This document shows, one piece after another, positions 8,199 to 17,873 of a DNA stretch of 64,000 nucleotides. Both the position numbers and the translations under genes were made by a program. Position 1 is the first letter of the stretch; each line of letters opens with the position of its first letter. Under the pieces are notes generated by a model. That model ran no database searches, was not told where the DNA came from, and worked only from the letters and a program-made list of their open reading frames with translations. The DNA comes from HGM04593 sp964458275 (GTDB lineage Bacteria > Bacteroidota > Bacteroidia > Bacteroidales > Bacteroidaceae), in NCBI GenBank assembly GCA_964458275.1, contig CAYWIE010000006.1, positions 1 to 64,000 on the forward strand. Direction: 5' to 3'.

Positions 8199-8824
8199 AA
8201 AAACCTGTAATAAAATCTATCCCCTACGAGGAATTCAAAGACAACGAAACACTTGAATCCCTGATAAAGGAACTTAACAGCGAGCGGACAAATGTGATAG
8301 TGGGCGCACTTGACGACCTTATCAACTGGGGACGCAGCAACTCCCTATGGACACTTACTTTTGCAACAAGCTGTTGCGGAATTGAGTTCATGTCGGTGGG
8401 AGCAGCCCGTTACGACTTTGCCCGCTTCGGCTTCGAAGTAACCCGAAATTCACCCCGTCAGGCAGACCTCATAATGGTAGCCGGTACAATCACCCACAAG
8501 ATGGCTCCTGTCCTCAAACGTCTCTACGACCAGATGGCAGACCCGAAATACGTAGTGGCCGTCGGCGGATGTGCCATAAGCGGAGGACCGTTCAAAAGTT
8601 CCTATCATGTATTGAACGGAGTAGACAAGATAATCCCCGTCGATGTATACATTCCGGGATGTCCTCCCCGTCCCGAAGCCATCCTCTATGGAATGATGCA
8701 GTTGCAGCGCAAGGTGAAGATTGAAAAATTCTTCGGCGGAGTGAACCGCCAGCAAAAGAGCGATGCACAGGCCGACAATTCCCCCATAATAGTAACCAAC
8801 GTACCGCAAGACATAACCGACTAA
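8189..8824 (+). CDS. nuoB: NADH-quinone oxidoreductase subunit B (N2 cluster)
   Basis: Peripheral-arm subunit carrying the terminal [4Fe-4S] cluster N2 that reduces quinone, 211 aa. The four ligands are visible: Cys62-Cys63 in SCCGIEF, Cys128 in GGCAISGG and Cys158 in IPGCPPRPE. The ATG at 8189 overlaps nuoA by 10 bases; a second in-frame ATG at 8195 would give the common ATGA coupling and may be the true start. The tail after residue 185 is poorly conserved. Confidence 0.95.
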   Translation: MEMKKPVIKSIPYEEFKDNETLESLIKELNSERTNVIVGALDDLINWGRSNSLWTLTFATSCCGIEFMSVGAARYDFARFGFEVTRNSPRQADLIMVAGTITHKMAPVLKRLYDQMADPKYVVAVGGCAISGGPFKSSYHVLNGVDKIIPVDVYIPGCPPRPEAILYGMMQLQRKVKIEKFFGGVNRQQKSDAQADNSPIIVTNVPQDITD

Positions 8825-8836
8825 AGAACATCTGCA

Positions 8837-10396
8837 ATGAATATAACCTTTATACCACTAAGCGAATTCCGTCCCCGTATGGAGGCATTGCGACAAGAAA
8901 ACGGCATGGACTTCTTGCGCGATATGATAGGCATGGACTGGGGCGAAGAGGGCATCGGCGCCATATATATGCTCGAAAACAGCACCACTAAAGAGAACGT
9001 AGCCGTAGCAACCCGCACCACAGACCGCGAAAAAACAGTTATTCCCACAGTCAGCGACATCTGGCAGATAGCCAATATGTACGAACGCGAAGTGTTCGAC
9101 TTCTTCGGCGTGGTATTTTCAGGGCATCCCTATATGCACCGTCTCTATCTGCGCAACGATTGGGTAGGCTACCCATTGAGAAAAGACTACGACGAGAGTG
9201 AAACGCAGAACCCGGTGAGAATGTTCAGCGAGAAGAACGAAGAGGATTGTCTCTACACGGCAGAGTCCGACGGCTCCATAAAAGTTGTCCCGGACAACAC
9301 TTTCGACGACAAGGAATATGTAATAAACATAGGTCCGCAACACCCTGCTACGCACGGAGTACTGCGCTTCCGTCTCTCTCTCGAAGGCGAATTCATACGC
9401 AAGGTCGATGTGCATTGCGGATACATACATAGGGGAATAGAAAAGATAAGCGAAAAATATACCTATCCGCAGATATTGGCACTCACCGACAGACTCGACT
9501 ACCTGAGTGCCCATCAGAACCGCCACGCACTCTGCATGTGCATAGAAAAGGCAATGGGACTCGAAATTACCGAGCGCACGCAATATATCCGCACCATCAT
9601 GGACGAATTGCAGCGTATCGACTCCCATCTGCTCTTTGTCTCATGCGCGGCGATGGACTTAGGCGCCCTTACCGCATTCATATACGGTTTCCGTGACCGC
9701 GAGAAACTGCTCGACATATTCGAGGAGGTAACAGGCGGCCGTCTCATACAGAACTACAACACAATAGGAGGCGTGCAGGCGGACATTACTCCAGGCTTTG
9801 CCGGCAAGGTAAAGGAGTACTGCAAGTACATAGTAGGCAAGTTGCAGGAATACAACGATGTATTCACGAATAATACCATCACCCGCAAGCGAATGATAGA
9901 CGTTGGTGTCCTCAAGAGAGAGGACGCAATTTCATACGGATGTACCGGCGGCACCGGTCGTGCGTCAGGATGGTCGTGCGATGTGCGCAAGCGCCATCCG
10001 TACGCTCTTTACGACAAGGTTGAGTTCAAGGAGATACTATACGGCAAAGGCGACTGCTACGACCGTTTGCGCGTGCGCATAGACGAAATAGTGGAATCGG
10101 TGAACATAATCAATCAGCTGATAGACAATATTCCCGAAGGCGACTACAAAGTAAAGACAAAGCCGATAATACGCATCCCCGAAGGAAGCTACCATGCGGC
10201 AGTCGAAGGCTCACGCGGAGAATTCGGAGTCTTCATAGAGAGCCGAGGCGAAAAGTCTCCCTACCGCATAAAGTTCCGTCCTATGGGACTGCCACTCGTC
10301 GCCTCCATGCGCACCCTGCTTCAGGGCTGCAAGATAGCCGACCTTATGGCAATAGGCGCAACCCTCGACTACGTAATTCCCGATATTGACCGATAA
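8837..10396 (+). CDS. nuoCD: NADH-quinone oxidoreductase fused subunit C/D
   Basis: Fusion of the 30-kDa (NuoC, about residues 1-150) and 49-kDa (NuoD, about 160-519) subunits of the peripheral arm. The NuoC part ends with YPLRKDYDESE; the NuoD part starts with YVINIGPQHPATHGVLRFRLSLEG and continues with CGYIHRGIEK and RLDYLSAHQN, which line the quinone site next to NuoB. At 519 aa it is shorter than the E. coli fusion of about 600, because the NuoC part is compact. It lies between nuoB and nuoH with 12-base gaps. Confidence 0.95.
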   Translation: MNITFIPLSEFRPRMEALRQENGMDFLRDMIGMDWGEEGIGAIYMLENSTTKENVAVATRTTDREKTVIPTVSDIWQIANMYEREVFDFFGVVFSGHPYMHRLYLRNDWVGYPLRKDYDESETQNPVRMFSEKNEEDCLYTAESDGSIKVVPDNTFDDKEYVINIGPQHPATHGVLRFRLSLEGEFIRKVDVHCGYIHRGIEKISEKYTYPQILALTDRLDYLSAHQNRHALCMCIEKAMGLEITERTQYIRTIMDELQRIDSHLLFVSCAAMDLGALTAFIYGFRDREKLLDIFEEVTGGRLIQNYNTIGGVQADITPGFAGKVKEYCKYIVGKLQEYNDVFTNNTITRKRMIDVGVLKREDAISYGCTGGTGRASGWSCDVRKRHPYALYDKVEFKEILYGKGDCYDRLRVRIDEIVESVNIINQLIDNIPEGDYKVKTKPIIRIPEGSYHAAVEGSRGEFGVFIESRGEKSPYRIKFRPMGLPLVASMRTLLQGCKIADLMAIGATLDYVIPDIDR

Positions 10397-10408
10397 CAGA
10401 GTATATAT

Positions 10409-11485
10409 ATGTTCGACTTCAGTATAATAACAACAGCCATAGACCAGTTCCTGCGCTCGCTGATGCCGTCAGGGATGGTCGTATTCCTCGAATGTGTGCT
10501 TGTCGCCCTCTGTGTGCTTGTGGCATACATAGCACTCGCCATAGTGATGATATTCATGGAACGTAAAGTCTGCGCAGCATTCCAATGCCGTTTGGGTCCG
10601 ATGCGTGTAGGCTTCTGGGGATTGTTGCAGGTGTTTGCCGATGTCTTCAAGATGATAATCAAGGAGATAATCCATCTTAAACGCACCGACAACATGCTCT
10701 ACAATCTCGCCCCCTACCTTGTGGTGCTCAGTTCCGTGCTCACATTCAGTTGCCTCCCCTTTGCCAAAGGTCTGGAAGTGCTTGACTTCAACGTAGGAGT
10801 ATTCTTCATCATGGCAACCTCCTCGTTCGGCGTGCTCGGAATAATGCTTGCCGGATGGAGCAGCAACAACAAATTCTCTATGATAGGCGCAATGCGAAGC
10901 GGAGCGCAGATGGTGAGCTACGAACTTTCGATAGGACTGAGCATGCTGACCCTTGTGGTACTCAGCGGTACTTTGCAACTGAGCGAAATAGTAGAAAATC
11001 AAGCCGACGCATGGTTTATCTTTAAAGGACACCTGCCTGCGGTAACCGCATTTATCATATATCTGATAGCCGGAAATGCCGAAACAAACAGAGGCCCGTT
11101 CGACTTGCCCGAAGCCGAGTCGGAACTTACAGCCGGCTACCACACCGAGTATTCGGGCATGGGATTCGGCTTCTTCTACGTGGCAGAATTCATGAACCTC
11201 TTCATCGTGTCGGGAATAGCCTCAACGCTCTTTCTCGGAGGATGGATGCCGCTCCACATTCCCGGACTGGACAGTTTCAACGCAGTGATGGACTTGATTC
11301 CCGGAGTAATATGGTTTGCTGGCAAGACATTCTTTGTAATCTGGTTGCTCATGTGGGTAAGATGGACGTTCCCGCGCCTGCGTATCGACCAGGTAATCAC
11401 GCTCGAATGGAAATATCTTGTGCCGATAGGATTGATAAACCTGTTGATAATGACACTCTGTGTTGTTATGGGATGGACATTTTAG
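10409..11485 (+). CDS. nuoH: NADH-quinone oxidoreductase subunit H
   Basis: Membrane subunit linking the peripheral arm and quinone site to the proton-pumping arm, 358 aa with about eight TM helices. Seen: MERKVCAAFQCRLGPMRVG (the RxGP loop), the acidic NRGPFDLPEAESELTAGYHTEYSG quinone-chamber loop, and FAGKTFFVIWLLMWVRWTFPRLRIDQ near the C-terminus. Translation probably follows nuoCD with a 12-base gap. Confidence 0.95.
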   Translation: MFDFSIITTAIDQFLRSLMPSGMVVFLECVLVALCVLVAYIALAIVMIFMERKVCAAFQCRLGPMRVGFWGLLQVFADVFKMIIKEIIHLKRTDNMLYNLAPYLVVLSSVLTFSCLPFAKGLEVLDFNVGVFFIMATSSFGVLGIMLAGWSSNNKFSMIGAMRSGAQMVSYELSIGLSMLTLVVLSGTLQLSEIVENQADAWFIFKGHLPAVTAFIIYLIAGNAETNRGPFDLPEAESELTAGYHTEYSGMGFGFFYVAEFMNLFIVSGIASTLFLGGWMPLHIPGLDSFNAVMDLIPGVIWFAGKTFFVIWLLMWVRWTFPRLRIDQVITLEWKYLVPIGLINLLIMTLCVVMGWTF

Positions 11486-11504
11486 TTATTAAAATTACAC
11501 CGTA

Positions 11505-11951
11505 ATGAAAGACAAAATAACATATTTAGGCCGCATATATTGCACTCTGAAGTCCCTGCTTACAGGACTGTCCGTAACGCTGAAGGAGTTCTTTACCCCA
11601 AAAGTGACGGAGCAATATCCCGAAAACAGGAAGACCCTAAAGATCTCGGAACGCCATCGTGCACGTCTTGTAATGCCCCACGACGAGGATGGCAACAACA
11701 AATGTATAGCCTGCGGGCTATGCCAGAATGCCTGTCCCAACGGTAGCATAAGCATCACAACCAAGAGTGTAACCGACGAAGAGACAGGCAAAAGCAAGAA
11801 GGCGCTTGTTGAATACAAGTACGATCTCGGCTGTTGCATGTTCTGCCAACTGTGCGTGAATGCCTGCCCGAAGGGCGCAATCGAGTTTAGCAACGAATTT
11901 GAAAATGCAGTCTTCGACCGCAGCAAGTTAATACAGAAGCTGAATAAATAA
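11505..11951 (+). CDS. nuoI: NADH-quinone oxidoreductase subunit I (2x[4Fe-4S])
   Basis: Peripheral-arm iron-sulfur subunit, 148 aa, holding clusters N6a and N6b. Two ferredoxin motifs are visible: Cys67, 70, 73 and 77 (CIACGLCQNACP) and Cys111, 114, 117 and 121 (CMFCQLCVNACP). In complexes without NuoEFG an external donor, ferredoxin or a flavodoxin-like protein, is thought to feed electrons into this subunit. It starts 19 bases after nuoH. Confidence 0.95.
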   Translation: MKDKITYLGRIYCTLKSLLTGLSVTLKEFFTPKVTEQYPENRKTLKISERHRARLVMPHDEDGNNKCIACGLCQNACPNGSISITTKSVTDEETGKSKKALVEYKYDLGCCMFCQLCVNACPKGAIEFSNEFENAVFDRSKLIQKLNK

Positions 11952-11959
11952 TGTAGAGT

Positions 11960-12469
11960 ATGGAATTCAATACACTTTCTATAATATTTGCAGGACTCGC
12001 CACACTGATGGTTGTGGCTTCACTGCTTGCAGTTACCACGCGTAACATCATGCGTGCGACCGTATATCTGCTGTTTGTACTTTTCGGTACGGCAGGAATA
12101 TATTTTATTCTGCACTACACCTTCCTCGGAGCAGTGCAGGTAACAGTGTATGCCGGCGGTATAATCGTGCTGTTCGTCTTTGCCGCATTGCTTATAGGCA
12201 AGGGTACACGCGACCTCACGCATACCTCCCTGCTGCGATATACGGCAGGCTTCACAGCGGCTGTTACCGGACTTGCACTGAGCGTATACCTGATATTCAC
12301 CCATAGTTTCCCGGAGGTAAAACCCCTTACTTCCATGGTTCCAATGAAACTCATAGGTCAGACCATGATGGGTGCCGAAAAATATAATTTCGTACTTCCG
12401 TTCGAAGTAGTGAGTGTGCTTCTGCTTGCCTGCATGGTGGGCGCACTGCTGATAGCACGAAAACGATAG
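11960..12469 (+). CDS. nuoJ: NADH-quinone oxidoreductase subunit J
   Basis: Membrane-arm subunit, 169 aa, about five TM helices. FLGAVQVTVYAGGIIVLFVFAALLIG is the conserved TM3 whose pi-bulge takes part in coupling. It starts 8 bases after nuoI and is followed by nuoK after 33 bases. Confidence 0.94.
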   Translation: MEFNTLSIIFAGLATLMVVASLLAVTTRNIMRATVYLLFVLFGTAGIYFILHYTFLGAVQVTVYAGGIIVLFVFAALLIGKGTRDLTHTSLLRYTAGFTAAVTGLALSVYLIFTHSFPEVKPLTSMVPMKLIGQTMMGAEKYNFVLPFEVVSVLLLACMVGALLIARKR

Positions 12470-12502
12470 CCAATAATCCACAAAAATACAAAGACATTTA
12501 CT

Positions 12503-12811
12503 ATGATACCTGCCGAATACTACCTTGTGCTTGCAGCTCTGATGTTCTTTATCGGAGTCTTCGGCTTCTTCACCCGCCGCAATCTGCTTGCGATACTCAT
12601 AAGCACCGAGCTTGTGCTGAATGCCGTGGATATAAATTTTGCAGTCTTCAATGCCTATTATTATCCCGAACATCTCGAAGGGTTCTTCTTCACCCTCTTC
12701 GCGATAGGTATTGCCGCAGCCGAAACAGCCGTGGCGATAGCAATCATACTTAACGTGTACCGCAATTTGCGCACGATAAGATTAAAAAGCCTTAAGAACC
12801 TCAAATTTTAG
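12503..12811 (+). CDS. nuoK: NADH-quinone oxidoreductase subunit K
   Basis: Small MrpC-like membrane subunit, 102 aa, three TM helices. Buried acidic residues of the proton path are present in LISTELVLNAVDINF and FAIGIAAAETAVAIAIIL. The usual GxxG turn reads GVFGFFTRRN. It is five bases from nuoL. Confidence 0.95.
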   Translation: MIPAEYYLVLAALMFFIGVFGFFTRRNLLAILISTELVLNAVDINFAVFNAYYYPEHLEGFFFTLFAIGIAAAETAVAIAIILNVYRNLRTIRLKSLKNLKF

Positions 12812-12816
12812 AGACT

Positions 12817-14742
12817 ATGGAGTTTACTATATTTATATTGGCACTTCCGTTGCTCAGTTTTCTGGTGCTCGCCCTTGCGGGCATGAAGATGCCGCATAAA
12901 GTGGCAGGAACGATAGGAACAGTCTCGCTTGCAGCAGTAGCGGTCCTCTCTTATACAGCAGCCGCGCTCTATTTCGGCGCAGGACGAGGCGCAGACGGGC
13001 TCTTTCCCACACTCACTCCTTACAACTTCACATGGTTGCCGTTTACCGACAATCTGCACATAGACATGGGCATAATGCTCGACCCCATTTCAGTGATGAT
13101 GCTGATAGTGATAAGCACAGTCAGTCTGATGGTGCACATCTACTCTTTCGGATATATGAAAGGCGAAAAGGGCTTTCAGCGTTATTACGCTTTCCTGTCG
13201 CTTTTCACATTCTCGATGCTGGGGCTTGTGGTAGCCACAAACATATTCCAGATGTACGTATTCTGGGAACTTGTAGGTGTCTCCTCCTATCTGCTCATAG
13301 GCTTCTATTACACCAAGAAAGCAGCCATTGCAGCCTCTAAAAAGGCATTTATCGTAACACGTTTCGCCGACCTCTTCTTCCTTGTGGGAATACTCTTCTA
13401 CGGATACTATGCAGGAACATTCTCCTTTACACCCGATGCAAGGCTGCTTGCTTCGGCTGGAGTGGTGATACCTGTTGCGCTCGGACTCATGTTCATCGGC
13501 GGTGCAGGAAAGAGCGCGATGTTCCCCTTGCACATCTGGCTGCCCGATGCGATGGAGGGTCCCACCCCAGTGTCGGCACTCATACATGCCGCAACGATGG
13601 TGGTTGCCGGAGTATATCTTGTGGCACGCATGTTCCCCTTGTTCATAGGCTATGCTCCCGAAGTGCTGCACATTGTAGCATACGTCGGCGCGTTTACTGC
13701 ACTCTATGCCGCAGTGGTCGCCTGTGCTCAGACAGATATAAAGAGGGTGCTTGCCTTCTCGACAATATCGCAGATTGCATTCATGATGGTAGCATTGGGC
13801 GTATGTACCTCCGACGACCCTCATGATGGCGGCCTCGGCTATATGGCATCAATGTTCCACCTCTTCACCCATGCAATGTTCAAGGGACTGCTCTTCCTCG
13901 GCGCAGGCTCCATAATACACGCCGTACACAGCAACGAGCGCGACCATATGGGTGGTCTCAGGAAATACATGCCCATAACACATATAACATTCCTTATAGC
14001 CTGCCTTGCCATAGCCGGCATTCCACCGTTCAGCGGATTCTTCAGCAAGGACGAGATATTGACGGCATGTTACGACTATTCGCTTGTTATGGGAGTATTC
14101 ATGAGCGGAGTGGCAGCACTTACGGCATTCTATATGTTCCGTCTCTATTATCTTATCTTCTGGGGACACAGTTACTATGAATCACAGCTCGCCTTGTACA
14201 AAAAGGGACTGTTGTCAGAAAAGCCTCATGCGCCCCACGAAGCACCTTTCGCAATGGCAGCCCCGCTTATCATCCTTGCTGTAGTAAGCACATTGGCGGG
14301 TTTTATACCGTTCGGCGAATTCATAAGCAGCAACGGCCACTCATATGCCATCCATCTTGATACGGCGGTGGCTGTGTCGAGCATACTGCTTGCAGTCTCT
14401 GCCATAGCAGTGGCAACAGTCATGTATGCAAAAGGCCGCAGCAAGCTTGTGCTCACCGTCAAGGTGCAGAGCCGCAAGTTCCTTCTTGCCGCCTACCATC
14501 GCTTCTACATGGACGAACTATGGCTCTTTGTTACCAAGAAGATAATATTCCGTGGCATTAGCCGCCCCATTGCTTGGTTCGACAAGCATGTAATAGACGG
14601 GACAATGGACCTGCTCGCAAAGGCAACCCAGACAGTCTCATACCGCATACGCCGTTTCCAGAGCGGAAACATACAGTCATACAGCATATACTTCCTGCAT
14701 GGCGTCATTATACTTGCACTGATATTGATATTTCTTGTATAA
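12817..14742 (+). CDS. nuoL: NADH-quinone oxidoreductase subunit L (antiporter-like)
   Basis: Distal proton-pumping subunit, 641 aa. The proton_antipo N domain is followed by the long TM core with FWELVGVSSYLLIGFYYTKKAA, HIWLPDAMEGPTPVSALIHAATMVVAG and FHLFTHAMFKGLLFLGAGS. The C-terminus (about 500-641) contains the long lateral helix and a final TM segment. The length is close to E. coli NuoL (about 613) plus an extended loop. It is distinguished from NuoM/N by the GPTPVSALIHAATM signature and the C-terminal extension. Confidence 0.95.
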   Translation: MEFTIFILALPLLSFLVLALAGMKMPHKVAGTIGTVSLAAVAVLSYTAAALYFGAGRGADGLFPTLTPYNFTWLPFTDNLHIDMGIMLDPISVMMLIVISTVSLMVHIYSFGYMKGEKGFQRYYAFLSLFTFSMLGLVVATNIFQMYVFWELVGVSSYLLIGFYYTKKAAIAASKKAFIVTRFADLFFLVGILFYGYYAGTFSFTPDARLLASAGVVIPVALGLMFIGGAGKSAMFPLHIWLPDAMEGPTPVSALIHAATMVVAGVYLVARMFPLFIGYAPEVLHIVAYVGAFTALYAAVVACAQTDIKRVLAFSTISQIAFMMVALGVCTSDDPHDGGLGYMASMFHLFTHAMFKGLLFLGAGSIIHAVHSNERDHMGGLRKYMPITHITFLIACLAIAGIPPFSGFFSKDEILTACYDYSLVMGVFMSGVAALTAFYMFRLYYLIFWGHSYYESQLALYKKGLLSEKPHAPHEAPFAMAAPLIILAVVSTLAGFIPFGEFISSNGHSYAIHLDTAVAVSSILLAVSAIAVATVMYAKGRSKLVLTVKVQSRKFLLAAYHRFYMDELWLFVTKKIIFRGISRPIAWFDKHVIDGTMDLLAKATQTVSYRIRRFQSGNIQSYSIYFLHGVIILALILIFLV

Positions 14743-14764
14743 CCAATAATAAGTATATAGAAAA

Positions 14765-16249
14765 ATGAATATACTTAACCTTTTCATATTGCTGCCCCTT
14801 GCAATGCTGCTCGCATTGTGGGCTGCCCGCAACCTGCGTCAGATACGCAGTGTGATGATTGTCGGCTCGTCGCTTCTGCTGGCGCTTTCCGTCTACCTTA
14901 CAATAGACTTTGTTTCGCAACGTGCGGCCGGTGCCGATGCTCCGTTCCTTTATGCCGACTCGTGGCAGTGGTACGCCCCGCTGAATATCTGTTACTCGAT
15001 AGGTGTTGACGGAATATCAGTGGCAATGATACTGCTCTCGGCTATAATTGTATTTACCGGAACGTTCGCGTCGTGGAGGCTGCAACCGCTTACAAAAGAG
15101 TTCTTCCTCTGGTATGTGCTGTTGTCGCTCGGAGTGTTCGGCTTCTTCATATCCACCGATATGTTCGCAATGTTCATGTTCTACGAAACAGCGCTTATCC
15201 CCATGTATCTGCTCATAGGAGTGTGGGGCAGCGGCAAGAAGGAATACTCGGCTATGAAGCTGACATTGATGCTCATGGGCGGTTCGGCGTTCCTGCTGAT
15301 GGGAATTCTGGGAATCTATTTCGGCAGCGGGGCAACCACAATGAACATCCTCGAAATTGCCGAATTGGGAAATATCCCGGTCAACATACAGTATATATTC
15401 TTCCCCTTGACATTCCTCGGTTTCGGTGTGCTTGGCGCCCTTTTCCCCTTCCATACATGGAGTCCCGACGGTCATGCAAGCGCACCGACCTCAGTCTCTA
15501 TGCTCCATGCGGGAGTGCTTATGAAACTCGGAGGATACGGATGCTTCAGAATAGCGATGTATCTTCTCCCGCAGGCAGCCAACGACCTTGCATGGATATT
15601 CATCATACTCACAACCATCAGTGTGGTATACGGCGCACTCAGTGCAATAAGCCAGACCGACCTCAAGTATATCAACGCATATTCGTCAGTGTCGCACTGC
15701 GGCCTGGTGCTTTTTGCCTTGCTGATGATGACACGTACATCGTGCACCGGCGCTATTCTTCAGATGCTGTCCCACGGACTGATGACTGCACTCTTCTTTG
15801 CCCTCATCGGTATGATTTACGGCCGTACGCACACACGCGACATCCGCGAACTCAGCGGACTTATGAAGATAATGCCCTTCTTGTCTGTGGGTTATATAAT
15901 CGCAGGACTTGCCAATCTCGGACTTCCCGGATTCAGCGGTTTTATAGCCGAAATGACAATATTCGTCGGTTCATTCGAGCAGCCCGACCTCTTCCACCGG
16001 TGCGTAACCATAATAGCCTGCACAAGTATAGTGATAACCGCAGTGTACATACTCAGAGTGGTGGGCAAAATACTCTATGGAGTGTGCAAGAACGAACACC
16101 ACCTTGCGCTCAGTGATGCGACATGGGACGAACGCTTTACGGTCATCTGCCTCATAATCTGTGTGGCAGGTCTCGGTGTAGCTCCTATGTGGGTAAGCAA
16201 CCTCATAGATGGAGGTGTAGGCAATATCTTCAGTATAATATATCCCTAA
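14765..16249 (+). CDS. nuoM: NADH-quinone oxidoreductase subunit M (antiporter-like)
   Basis: Proton-pumping membrane subunit, 494 aa, about 14 TM helices. Conserved acidic/basic positions occur in MFMFYETALIPMYLLIGVWG and FPFHTWSPDGHASAPTSVSMLHAGVLMKLGGYG; SSVSHCGLVLFAL and LGLPGFSGFIAEM follow. Located between nuoL (22-base gap) and nuoN (11-base gap). Confidence 0.95.
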   Translation: MNILNLFILLPLAMLLALWAARNLRQIRSVMIVGSSLLLALSVYLTIDFVSQRAAGADAPFLYADSWQWYAPLNICYSIGVDGISVAMILLSAIIVFTGTFASWRLQPLTKEFFLWYVLLSLGVFGFFISTDMFAMFMFYETALIPMYLLIGVWGSGKKEYSAMKLTLMLMGGSAFLLMGILGIYFGSGATTMNILEIAELGNIPVNIQYIFFPLTFLGFGVLGALFPFHTWSPDGHASAPTSVSMLHAGVLMKLGGYGCFRIAMYLLPQAANDLAWIFIILTTISVVYGALSAISQTDLKYINAYSSVSHCGLVLFALLMMTRTSCTGAILQMLSHGLMTALFFALIGMIYGRTHTRDIRELSGLMKIMPFLSVGYIIAGLANLGLPGFSGFIAEMTIFVGSFEQPDLFHRCVTIIACTSIVITAVYILRVVGKILYGVCKNEHHLALSDATWDERFTVICLIICVAGLGVAPMWVSNLIDGGVGNIFSIIYP

Positions 16250-16260
16250 ACACGAAACAG

Positions 16261-17688
16261 ATGAACTACATACAATTTCTTGAAATGCGCCCTGAGATAA
16301 GCCTGTTGGTTGTCTTTGTAGCGGTGTTTATATACGACCTTTCGGGACGCGGAAAACTGAGACACTATTTTCATCCCGTAACCTGTCTGCTGCTGATGTT
16401 GCACACAGCCGTATGTCTGCTCGACTGCTGTCGCGAGACAGACCTCTTCAGCGGAATGTATTATACATGTCCCATGATAGGTGTTGTGAAGACAATACTT
16501 ACAGGAGGAACCGTGCTGCTTGTTATGCAGGCCAACAAATGGCTGCGCAGTGCAAACACCACTCACAAGCAAGGCGAGTTCTACACCCTGCTGTTGAGTA
16601 CCCTCTTCGGCATGTATATAATGATAAGCGCACGCCATTTCCTGCTGTTCTTCATAGGCATGGAACTTGCGTCGTTGCCTCTTGCCTGCCTTGTGGCATT
16701 CGATAAATACCGCCATCACTCGGCTGAAGCGGGAATGAAATATATCCTCACTTCGATGTTCTCTTCGGCTGTGATGATTTATGGAATATCGTTCATCTAC
16801 GGCACAACAGGCACGCTCTATTTTGCCGACGTCGCATCAGCTATCACCGGACAGCCTTTGCAGGTGTTCGCCCTTGTGCTCTTCTTTGCCGGATTGGGCT
16901 TCAAAATCTCACTTGTGCCTTTCCATCTGTGGACAGCCGACTCATATCAGGGAGCGCCTACCGTGGTCTCTTCATACCTTTCGGTGATTTCAAAAGGAGC
17001 GGCGGCATTTACCTTGATGGTCATACTGATACAGGTGTTTGCTCCAATGATAGAGTATTGGCAGATAATAATATATATACTCACAGTGCTTAGTATCACC
17101 GTTGCCAACCTGTTTGCTATCCGTCAGACCGACCTTAAGCGCTTCATGGCATTCAGCAGCATATCTCAGGCGGGATACATAATGCTTGCCGTCATCGGCG
17201 GAACAAAGGAGGGAATGAGCTCGCTCGTCTATTATCTGCTTGTCTATATCTTTGCCAATCTCGCAGTCTTCGGCATAATAGAGACAATAGAACACCGTAC
17301 ACGCTCGAATGTGTCGCGCGACGACTGCAACGGCCTCTACAAGACAAACCCCAAGTTGGCACTGCTTATGACGCTTGCCCTCTTCTCGCTTGCGGGAATA
17401 CCGCCCTTTGCAGGCTTCTTCAGCAAGTTCTTTGTCTTTATGAGTGCGTTCAAGTCAGGTTTTTGGGTGCTTGTCTTCATAGCCCTCATAAATACCGTGA
17501 TATCACTGTATTACTATCTGCTGGTAGTCAAGGCTATGTATATTACCCCCAACGACAATCCTATACCGTATTTCGCCAGCAGCAAATATTCGCGGTTGAG
17601 CTTTGTCGTCTGTCTTGCAGGTATAATACTGTTGGGCATTTGCAGTTTCATCTTCGAGGAGATAGATAAACTCTCTTTCGGAATGTAG
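16261..17688 (+). CDS. nuoN: NADH-quinone oxidoreductase subunit N (antiporter-like)
   Basis: Last gene of the complex I operon, 475 aa from the ATG at 16261 (MNYIQFLEMRPEISLL). The same frame is open further left into nuoM, but the ATG 11 bases after the nuoM stop gives the normal NuoN N-terminus. Core motifs: FIGMELASLPLACLVAFDK, GLGFKISLVPFHLWTADSYQGAPTVVSSYLSVISKGAAAF and LFSLAGIPPFAGFFSKFFVF. A terminator follows 18 bases on. Confidence 0.94.
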   Translation: MNYIQFLEMRPEISLLVVFVAVFIYDLSGRGKLRHYFHPVTCLLLMLHTAVCLLDCCRETDLFSGMYYTCPMIGVVKTILTGGTVLLVMQANKWLRSANTTHKQGEFYTLLLSTLFGMYIMISARHFLLFFIGMELASLPLACLVAFDKYRHHSAEAGMKYILTSMFSSAVMIYGISFIYGTTGTLYFADVASAITGQPLQVFALVLFFAGLGFKISLVPFHLWTADSYQGAPTVVSSYLSVISKGAAAFTLMVILIQVFAPMIEYWQIIIYILTVLSITVANLFAIRQTDLKRFMAFSSISQAGYIMLAVIGGTKEGMSSLVYYLLVYIFANLAVFGIIETIEHRTRSNVSRDDCNGLYKTNPKLALLMTLALFSLAGIPPFAGFFSKFFVFMSAFKSGFWVLVFIALINTVISLYYYLLVVKAMYITPNDNPIPYFASSKYSRLSFVVCLAGIILLGICSFIFEEIDKLSFGM

Positions 17689-17706
17689 TTTGCTGCTTCT
17701 TAATAT

Positions 17707-17740
17707 AGCGGGATTGCAATCTCATTGCAATCCCGCTTTT
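17707..17740 (+). terminator. Terminator of the nuo operon
   Basis: Perfect 14-bp stem (17707-17720 with 17724-17737), a 3-base loop, then TTT. It ends the ten-gene operon; no nuoE, nuoF or nuoG follows. Confidence 0.85.
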
Positions 17741-17780
17741 CGGTTGATAAATCAAATATAAGGCAAATTTTCGAGTAAAA

Positions 17781-17812
17781 TTGGCACATCTTATTTATTA
17801 TGTGTAAATTTG
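17781..17812 (+). promoter_or_regulatory. Promoter of ilvE
   Basis: TTG at 17781-17783 and TAAATTTG at 17805-17812 with 21 bases between, matching the Bacteroidetes -33/-7 layout. The leader is about 55 bases. Confidence 0.65.
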
Positions 17813-17873
17813 CAGGCTGAGCGCGAAATGTCAACGCGCAACAACCTTAAGAATATTAAAACCAAATAACGAT

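Noticed and set aside
10469..11143. Minus-strand open frame inside nuoH, and similar ones in nuoJ/K/L
   Set aside because: Antisense to conserved membrane subunits; no supporting signals.
15073..16116. Long plus-strand open frame (347 codons) inside nuoM
   Set aside because: Out-of-frame shadow of nuoM, rich in Arg/Ser/His, no recognisable motif.
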